Assembly: GCA_019752835.1 (NCBI GenBank)
Contig: JAIELR010000127.1
Coordinates: 1 to 8,057, forward strand
From: Gammaproteobacteria bacterium
Lineage (GTDB): Bacteria; Pseudomonadota; Gammaproteobacteria; UBA1113
DNA length: 8,057 nucleotides
Direction of reading: 5' to 3'
Position numbers and translations under genes: made by a program. Under the pieces are notes generated by a model. That model was not told where the DNA came from and did no database searches. It saw only the letters and a program-made list of their open reading frames with translations. Positions 1 through 7,200 of the stretch are shown in pieces. Each line of letters starts with the position of its first letter. The first letter of the stretch is position 1.

Positions 1-36
1 TATGAAAAAAATAGCAACACCTGTTGCATGATGTAA
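1..36 (+). CDS. 3' end (last 11 codons and stop) of the NACHT-HEAT-LRR gene
   Basis: Read in frame from base 1, this piece encodes YEKNSNTCCMM and stops at TAA 34-36, identical to the end of the large gene at 7981-8016. If the molecule is circular, it is the same gene crossing the window's origin. If the unit is tandemly repeated, it is the tail of the preceding copy. It is not an independent gene. Confidence 0.9.
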   Translation, partial: YEKNSNTCCMM

Positions 37-77
37 TATTAGGCACCAAGCGAGTAAACAGGCTGCATGACTGCGAC
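1..77. repeat. Left copy of exact 77-bp terminal direct repeat
   Basis: Bases 1-77 match 7981-8057 at every position in the same orientation. The copy holds the last 11 codons and stop of the large NACHT gene (1-36) plus 41 noncoding bases. An odd-length, perfect overlap that starts mid-gene without any insertion-sequence structure looks like the k-mer overlap of a closed assembly path, not a biological repeat. The unit is then 7,980 bp, circular or tandemly repeated. Confidence 0.95.
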
Positions 78-110
78 TATTTTTGACTTCTTTATGACCT
101 AAATCAGCGC

Positions 111-165
111 AAAAAAGGCAAAAAAACCATAGCCATGAGAGAGCGCTCTCAAAAAACCGATAGCC
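111..165. repeat. A-tract direct repeats flanking a 12-bp perfect palindrome
   Basis: Two near-identical 14-15 base elements, an A-tract followed by CCATAGCC (120-134) or CCGATAGCC (150-165), sit on either side of the perfect palindrome GAGAGCGCTCTC (139-150). A third A6 tract lies at 111-116. The cluster is 25-80 bases upstream of the -35 box of the first gene, where an operator or a bent upstream element would lie. No regulator is identified. The palindrome is not followed by a T-run on either strand, so it is not a standard terminator. Confidence 0.5.
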
Positions 166-189
166 AAGGGGCATTAAACCCACCGCTCA

Positions 190-218
190 TTGACTCACAC
201 GCCACGTTGAGGTAAAAT
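190..218 (+). promoter_or_regulatory. Probable sigma-70 promoter of the 265-residue gene
   Basis: TTGACT (190-195) and TAAAAT (213-218) are separated by exactly 17 bases, each one mismatch from consensus. Transcription would begin near 225, leaving a leader of about 30 bases that contains the Shine-Dalgarno. This is the best promoter-like signal in the unit and, in a circular or tandem arrangement, follows the stop of the large gene. Confidence 0.7.
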
Positions 219-242
219 TTCCCCATCGTTAACAGGGAAAAT

Positions 243-248
243 AAGGAG
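243..248 (+). promoter_or_regulatory. Ribosome binding site of the 265-residue gene
   Basis: AAGGAG lies six bases before ATG 255-257, which is ideal spacing. It supports that codon as the start. Confidence 0.85.
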
Positions 249-254
249 TATATT

Positions 255-1052
255 ATGTACAATGGATTTTCAATCCTCGACAAAAGCAAACTTAAACTAC
301 TTGAATCCAACCGCGTTGTGGTGCGAATCTGGACATCCGGCTCAAATCCCCTCACTCCTGGGCACTCTGTTGGACATGTGTCATTAGAAATTCCAGGTCG
401 TAATATTTATTTAAGTCTGTGGCCTTATCAGGGTAAGTATGATGAGGATGCAGGAATCTATACCATTTTGCCCGCCAGGGAAAGTGAAGGCAGTGGGCTC
501 ATTAAAGGGGTTTCCAGTGAAGATTTATCCTCCTTTACTTTTGAAAAAGACCTTGATTTTGAAGGGCGTAAGCCTGAAATTACGCTATGCCTTTACACCC
601 TTTCGGTGTCTGATATGGTTCAAAAATATGACGACTTTCTTAAAACGCCGGGGGGAAAGCGATGGAGCCTCTTAGGATTTAAAGATTCGGCCAGTTGTGC
701 CAGTGCCGCTTGGGACATTTTAGTGGTCGGAAACATTCGCGCGTTAATTTCAGCCCCGAAAGATATTATCACCTCGAGTCGCGGCGGCTCTGCTGCCAGC
801 GCGGCCTTTTTTTCAGGAAATTACCAAGGTGGCTCAAAAGGCTCATCCCTGTTTGCCGCAGAGTTATTGCTGGCACCCGTCATTAAAAGCCCGGATGCAT
901 TATCCTTAACGTTGAAAGAAGCAAAAAAATTGGAACTGGCAAAAGAGCCATTACTCCAGCACTTAACTTACGACGATGAAACGCTGCTCGAGGCGCCCTC
1001 AGCTCAAGTCAACAATAACAACAACAATAATGCAGCAAGATTGGAACAATAA
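255..1052 (+). CDS. Putative permuted papain-like (NlpC/P60/LRAT-type) cysteine enzyme, 265 aa
   Basis: I do not recognise the specific gene. Seen: residues 36-57 hold a Gly-His motif (GHVSLEI, His41) followed by a beta-type strand ending YLSLWP. A Cys motif, SCASAAWDIL, with Cys148 comes about 107 residues later. His before Cys, the Cys starting a helix and the His in a beta strand are the order known for circularly permuted papain-like enzymes (LRAT, YiiX/YaeF type), which act as amidases, proteases or acyltransferases. Catalysis is inference. After about residue 165 the protein is rich in Gly, Ser and Ala, then helical, and it ends with an acidic patch (240-246), seven asparagines (253-259) and AARLEQ. 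No N-terminal signal peptide or clear membrane segment is visible, so export, if any, would be by a specialised system. The start is set by a strong Shine-Dalgarno and promoter. A hairpin follows the stop, and the giant NACHT gene starts 190 bases downstream. The gene is very likely real; the function is a moderate guess. Confidence 0.88.
   Translation: MYNGFSILDKSKLKLLESNRVVVRIWTSGSNPLTPGHSVGHVSLEIPGRNIYLSLWPYQGKYDEDAGIYTILPARESEGSGLIKGVSSEDLSSFTFEKDLDFEGRKPEITLCLYTLSVSDMVQKYDDFLKTPGGKRWSLLGFKDSASCASAAWDILVVGNIRALISAPKDIITSSRGGSAASAAFFSGNYQGGSKGSSLFAAELLLAPVIKSPDALSLTLKEAKKLELAKEPLLQHLTYDDETLLEAPSAQVNNNNNNNAARLEQ
1011..1031 (+). repeat. AAY triplet run encoding seven asparagines
   Basis: Seven consecutive AAC/AAT codons encode residues 253-259, just before the C-terminal AARLEQ. 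Such a run can gain or lose triplets in frame, so length may vary between strains. Mixed AAC and AAT codons make the run less slippery than a pure repeat. Confidence 0.9.
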
Positions 1053-1058
1053 TCATCA

Positions 1059-1108
1059 TCACCCCATCCTCCTCTCCATTAAAGGAACGGTAATGGGGTG
1101 ACCCTTTT
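1059..1108 (+). terminator. Possible Rho-independent terminator after the 265-residue gene
   Basis: TCACCCCAT (1059-1067) and ATGGGGTGA (1093-1101) form a perfect 9-bp stem with a 25-base loop, beginning seven bases after the stop codon. CCCTTTT follows directly. The long loop and the short T-run make it weaker than a classical terminator, so it may only attenuate read-through into the NACHT gene. The rest of the spacer to 1226 shows no gene and no clear promoter. Confidence 0.5.
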
Positions 1109-1226
1109 CCCATTCACGTCGTTTTCAGCCTAATGGAGTACAAAAAAGGCTTCAAATGGTCTAAGCAGTCTCTGTGCTCGCGCCACCAAAACAAGTAAAG
1201 AAACTCGCGTGCACAAGATAAGATAT

Positions 1227-1237
1227 AAGAGGAAGGA
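1227..1237 (+). promoter_or_regulatory. Ribosome binding site of the NACHT gene
   Basis: AAGAGGAAGGA offers two overlapping purine cores, GAGG (1229-1232) and AGGA (1234-1237), ten and five bases before ATG 1243. An ATG at 1238-1240 is in another frame and is closed by the purine block itself, so 1243 is the better start. Confidence 0.75.
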
Positions 1238-1242
1238 ATGCC

Positions 1243-4200
1243 ATGCCCCTCACTGACGATGATATCATCCAAGCGATTTTAGCGAGCGCCCGAGAGCACA
1301 ATCAAATTGGCGGTTTACTGGGAACACCCTCTCAGCCCATTGGTGCGCATTTTGTGCAATTGGTGTTGACGCCGCCGGATAAAAAACCGTCCATTGAACA
1401 ATTGAGTATCGAGGAAAATCATCATGATGCGCCCTCGCTCGCGCTGGATGATTTATTCACCCTTGACCGTGAGCCCGCCTTTACTTCCTGTCGGCAATTG
1501 CTTTGGGGTAGGGCGGGCTCTGGGAAAAGCATTCTTTGCCAGTACATTAGCTGGTGTTTTGCGCAAGAACTACCTCTTTATCCTCAGTGGAAAAAACACA
1601 TCCACGTGATATTACCGATTCGTTTGAAACATTTAACGTTACCCGATTATGAAAAATATTTTCAGGCAAACAGCCTCTACGCCGCTATAGCAAGCGTCTT
1701 CTATTTGGAAATATTAAACCTCACACAGCGCCAAGCCTTGATTAGAAAAGTCGGCAATGAAAAGCAAGCCATGGAGGAAAGCATTCACCTTATCCAAGCC
1801 TGGCTCATCAATAAAAATCCTCACATTCTCCTCCTGCTGGATGGGCTCGATGAAGTTATTGGCCATCTAACCCAAAAAACACCGCTTGCCAAGGCGCTGC
1901 GCACCCTTTATCAACACCCCTCTATTTTGTTAACTTCACGCCCCTTAGCCGAAATTCAACAAACTTTTGAGCAAAAACAACAAGCCTTGGGTGGCCCTTT
2001 TCAGCGAGCTCTGGAGAATAAAGGGTTTAATCTCTACAGTATTCGACGCTATATTCACCGTTGTTTTGAACAAGAAAAACCCGCCGTGGGCTTAGAAATC
2101 GCCCTTTCACGCAACGAAGCGTCACCTATCGACCTGGGCCCTGGCCAACCGCTGTTTAATTACCTCACGAGCAGTGCAACGCTTCTTGAACTGGCTAAAA
2201 TACCACTTTTGCTGCGTTTATTTTGCTATTTGTGGCAATCCAGTACCCTGGAAAACAAGGTCAACCAACACTGGCTAGAAGGCTATACCCCGTTATATCA
2301 ACAATTAACCGCTGCCTTTCTTCGTTATCATTACGAAACTGAGCAACCGGGTTATTTTAATCATCAACCCGACAATAAGATTAACGACACCCTTGTGGCG
2401 CACTATGCCGCGTCAATGCGTTTTTTGTATGCACTGACCTATCACAGCTTTATTGGCGCCTCTAACGCCGTCTTGATTGAGCCTAACGTACTTAAAAAAT
2501 TACTGGATACTCCCTGCTATCAGTCGATTGATTTTGTGCGAAACATCCAACCCTTGGGGTTTCTAGCGCCTGTGGAAAAAAAGGACGGAGAGCGCAACAA
2601 TCCACTGGATTTATCGTACGAGTATTTACATTTAACGTTTAAAGACTATTTTACCGCCCTGCATATCGCCCAAGGATTAGCCACCTTAGAAACGGGTGCT
2701 GACGCATTAAAAGCCATACAAAGCGAGCTCATTGCTCATCGCTACCATGCCCGCTGGGAGTGGGTGTGGCGGTTTTTAGCGGGGCTTATTCACACCGAGC
2801 ACGGTTTAGGGGCTTTATTGCCTCAAGAACGAGAACAAGCCCAACGTCGCTTTTGGTCGATTATCTGGGGCAAACCCTATGAAGAAATCGGCTTTGCGCA
2901 TTTGCGCCTTTTGGCTGTCGTGCTTGAAGAAACCCAAGGGCCTCACCCTTTTGCTGAGGTCTGGGAAGAACGCTGGGTGGATGCTTTATTAAATCCTGCA
3001 CACTCAGCCATACAACCCTCGCTGTATTTACAACACCTCAGCACCGAGCTCACCCTTTACCCACGTTTGCATGAAAAACTCACCTGGCGTTATGTCGGGT
3101 ATTCGCCGCAAAGACGCCCCAAAACATGGGCAGGAAAGAAAAACCTGGTCCAAAAATGCCATACGTTTCTAGCGGCGCCCACCGTGATAAAACAGTGTTT
3201 ATCGCTTGCTGATTGGCAAGCTTTACTGAAGGATGACGATGCCAGCGTTCGTTACCAAACATTACTGCTCTTGGGGCGAATCCCGTGTCCCGAGCTTGCC
3301 TTGATTATACTCCTTATGACCACGTTTCAAACAGAGCTTGAGGCACAAAATCAAATGCAAGCCCTGAAAACAATCCTTACCTGGCTGAAACCCGAGTTAC
3401 CGCAAGGGACCTTAGAAACGCTTGAAACCAAACTCGTCGCCTTAGATAATGCCGAGGCTGAAGGCCATATCATTGATTTATCGTGCAAGGCGCCGCGGTC
3501 ACAATTGAGCGCTGAACTTCGCCATGCCTTTCATCAAGCTTGGCCCGCCCACCCTGCCACCGACGATTTTCTTGCGCGTATTGAAACTGTCTGGCTAAAC
3601 CAATGCCATTATCAAGCCAACTTAACACGCATGACGCTGCAATCAGAGCATCCCGATTTAAGTAAATTATTACCTGCCTTTTATACGGCGCTGGAAAGCG
3701 ACGAGCCACTGCTTCGAGATGCCGCCTGGCAAACACTGGAACCGTATGCTTTTTTATTACCCGAGCCCCAACGTCAATCCTTGCATGCCCTGCTGCAACA
3801 TGAGCATCATCTCACCGTTAAAAAACGCGGCCAAGCCGTATTAGCTCATGAAACCAGCGACTTGCCACACGCGCCTGCACCCCTGCCTCTGGAAGAAGAT
3901 AGCTTTGAGGCCACGCTCTTGTTACTCATTAAAGAGTTAATTGCTTTTATGTCTCTTGAAAATGGCGCTTTCAGTCCAGCTATCACTACCTCGCTTATCA
4001 GTCTTGCACCTCATTGTAATAACGCCTCTCTTCAACTCTGGTTAGATAGCCTCGTGCGCCGACTTGCCGATAAAGACCGGGGTATTCGCAACACCGCCAC
4101 CCACATACTGGCCGCTCTTGCGCCGCACCTGAACGATGCCGGACGCGAGCAAGTACTGGGCACCCTGCTGCCTCGACTTGCCGATGAAGACTGGGGTATT

Positions 4201-7200
4201 CTTCGCCCCACCGCTATCGATGGCTTGGCAGTCCTCATCCCGCACCTGAACGACGTTGGGCGCAAACAGGTATTGAGTGTCCTGCTGCCTTGGCTTGTCG
4301 ATGAAGACTGGGGTATTCGCCACACCGCTATCCGAGTCTTGGCCGCCCTCGCCCCGCACCTGAACGACGCTGGGTGCGAGCAAGCATTGCGCGCCCTGCT
4401 GCCACGACTTAGCGATAAAAACGAGCGTGTTCGCAACGCCGCTATCGGAGTCTTGGCCACTCTCGCCTCGCACCTGAACGACGCTGGGTGCGAGCAAGTA
4501 TTGCGCGCCCTGCTTCCTCGGCTTGTCGATGAGGAGAAGAGTGTTTGTAACGCCGCTGCTGACGCTCTGACAACTCTTGCCGACACTCGATTCGAGAAAC
4601 TGCTCAATACCCTGCTGCCACGACTGGCAGATAAAATTGGAATTGCTCGTGTTGCCGCTACTCAATCCTTAGCCATTCTTGCCTCTCGCCTAAGTGACAG
4701 CAGGCTCGAGCCAGTACTGAGTGTTCTGCTGCCCCGGCTTATAGACGTATACGAGGGTGTGCGCATCGCCGCTGCCCAAGTCTTAGCCGTCCTCGCCCCC
4801 CGTCTTAACGACGCCGGGCTCGTGCTAATACTTAACACCCTGCTACCTCGCCTTGCAGTTAACGACTGGAGTCTTCGCAACAACACCCTCCAGGCATTGA
4901 TCATTCTGGCTCCGCAATTTAACGACGCCAAGATCCAGCAACTACTGGGCGTGCTGCTACCCCGGCTTACCGATAAAAATTGGAGTGTTTGTAACACTAC
5001 CCTCCAGGCCTTGGCCACACTTGCCCCTCGTCTTAACAACGCTCAATGTGAGCAGGTGCAGGGTGCCCTGCAGCCCTTGCTTACTGATAAAAATGAGGAT
5101 GTTCGCGCCCCCGCTACCCAGGTTCTGACCGCCCTCACCCTGTACCTGAACGACGCTCAATGCAAGCAAGTGTTGAGCGTCCTGCTGCCTCCGCTTGCCA
5201 ACTGGTGGGGAGGGGCTCGCGTCGTCGCTATCCTTGCCTTGGCCGCCCTCGTCCCGTACCTGAACGACACCCAGCAGGAGCAAGTACTGGGCGTCCTGCT
5301 GCCTCAGTTTGCCAATGAAGACTTGCCGGTTCGCAACGCCGCTACCTGGACCTTGATCGCGCTTGCCCCGTCTCTGAACGACGCTGGGCGCGCGCAAGTA
5401 TTAGGAGTCCTGCTGCCCCGGCTTGTAGATGAAGACTGCCAGGTTCGCCTCCCCGCTATCCGAGTCTTGGCACTCCTCGCTCCGCACCTTAATGACGCCG
5501 GGTGGAAGCAAGTGCTGGGCGCCCTGCTACCTCGGCTTGTAGATAAAGGTGGGCGTGTTCGCATCACCGCTAAAGGCACCTTGGTCGCTATCGCTCCGCA
5601 CTTGAACGACGCCAAGCTCAATCAACTGCTGAGTGCCTTACTGCCTCAGCTTGTCGATGAAGACTGGCAGGTTCGCTACGCCGCTAAAGACACCTTGGCC
5701 GCTATCGCTCCACACTTGAACGACGCCAAGCTCAATCAACTGCTGGCTACCTTGCTGCCTCAGCTTGTCGATGAAGGACGGCAGGTTCGCTACGCCGCTA
5801 AAGAGACCGTGGTCTCTATCGCTCCACACTTGTCCCCCCCCTTACTTCAGACCCTAATCAGCACGTTGCTGATTTATCTTAGGCATGAAAATGTGATGAT
5901 ACACGAAAGTATCCTGAACGTACTCTATACAATAAAAACGCCCTCACTTCGCCAATCTTTTGCCCATCAAGCGTTAAACCAGCGCCTGGTTGAAGGATTA
6001 CTCACGGCTATGCTGCAACAGCCAGAATTGAGCGCCATGCAAACGCAAAAGGCCTTACATTATCTTACGGCACAAAACGCGTTAGACCCCTGGATAGCTG
6101 CTGCCCTCAGCGTTTACGTTCATCATCACCAGCAACAACAGAAAACCCTTCTGCAAGCTTTTCAAGACGCCCAAGACAGCCCCTTAACTACCGACGATGC
6201 TCGCTTACCTCAACCGCTTGTGACGCTCTCTCGTGCGCTGGTGAAACAATGTATCCCTCTTTTGCAACCGACTCCTCACGAAAGACTGAGCCGATGGGCT
6301 TTGCCTGCGGATGACCGAGAGCTTCTTTGCCTAACACCTGAGACAGAGCTCTACCAATCGTGCTCTGGGCTGTTTCGCTCTCGGCTCTTACTCGGTTTAG
6401 CAGAGCGATTGACTCAACCGACAGCGCGACCGCGCGATAGTTTGCCCCGTTTTTCCACAGCACGCTTAACATTACCGACTGCGGCCAAAACCTATCCCTT
6501 ATCCATGCACTATCTCGTTCATGCCCCTTTTCCCCAAAAACAAGAAAAAAAGGATAACCCTTTTACCCTGCACTTTTTGCCCAGCCAGCACGCCGTGCGG
6601 ATAACATTGCATTTCCCCCTCCAGCTCAGGTGCCTATCCATGCCCTCGGCTACGTTTTCATCAGCACGAAATACTTATTTGAACGAGCCTGTCCTGGTTA
6701 AAATAAGCGATAAAAAAGACGTGTTTTACCTCGCTGGCCCGTTAGAGGAAAAACATTTAAAATATGTACAGATTAAAAAATTGGACTCGCTTCAAATACT
6801 CCAGCAACTCAATTTTGCAAGCAATGCACTGGAAATTACGTTGTCAATACAGGAAAATCAGCCTGTTTACGACGAAATTGTAGCAACCCGGCTGGGGAGA
6901 AGCCTAATTTATAGAGAGGCGCAACAACTCACCGCCCTCGACCAGGCACTCTCACAGTGCCCCTTTGAGACACGCTACCTCGATTTAAGCCATAATGCGC
7001 TCACCGATAATGCGATAGCTATACTGCAGGATTACCTCGACCGTTTCTACCAGCTTCGGGGACTCGCCCTGGAATCTAATCACCTCACCTTTGAGGGCTG
7101 CCGACTTCTCCTTCAGCAGGTCCATCACACCCGATTACGTAAACTATCCTTAGCGTATAATCACATTCAAGTCAACATCAGTGATTTTAAAGCGCTCCTC

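Noticed and set aside
1..77. Long terminal repeat or attachment site of a mobile element.
   Set aside because: The repeat begins inside a coding sequence, has no inverted ends, and no integrase or transposase is present. An assembly overlap of a closed path explains it more simply.
53..84. Hairpin-like AGT/CAG...CTG/ACT followed by ATTTTT downstream of the NACHT stop.
   Set aside because: Only two 3-bp stem pieces with an asymmetric internal loop; too weak to call a terminator, although no better one is visible before 190.
149..355. Minus-strand 68-codon frame across the promoter region.
   Set aside because: It overlaps the promoter, the ribosome binding site and the start of the first gene and shows no family resemblance.
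439..886. Two short plus-strand frames (439-675 and 695-886) overlapping the 265-residue gene.
   Set aside because: Both lie wholly inside the better-supported gene in another frame, with no plausible Shine-Dalgarno or recognisable motifs.
4032..5829. Several long minus-strand reading frames (up to about 207 codons) under the repeat array.
   Set aside because: They are antisense to the HEAT repeats, have repetitive Arg/Ser-rich low-complexity translations that mirror the 114-bp period, shift frame with each repeat indel and lack ribosome binding sites. They result from the period being divisible by three and the GC bias.
4051..5865. CRISPR-like or satellite array from regular spacing.
   Set aside because: The period is 114 bp without unique spacers, and the reading frame runs through with a clear HEAT protein pattern.
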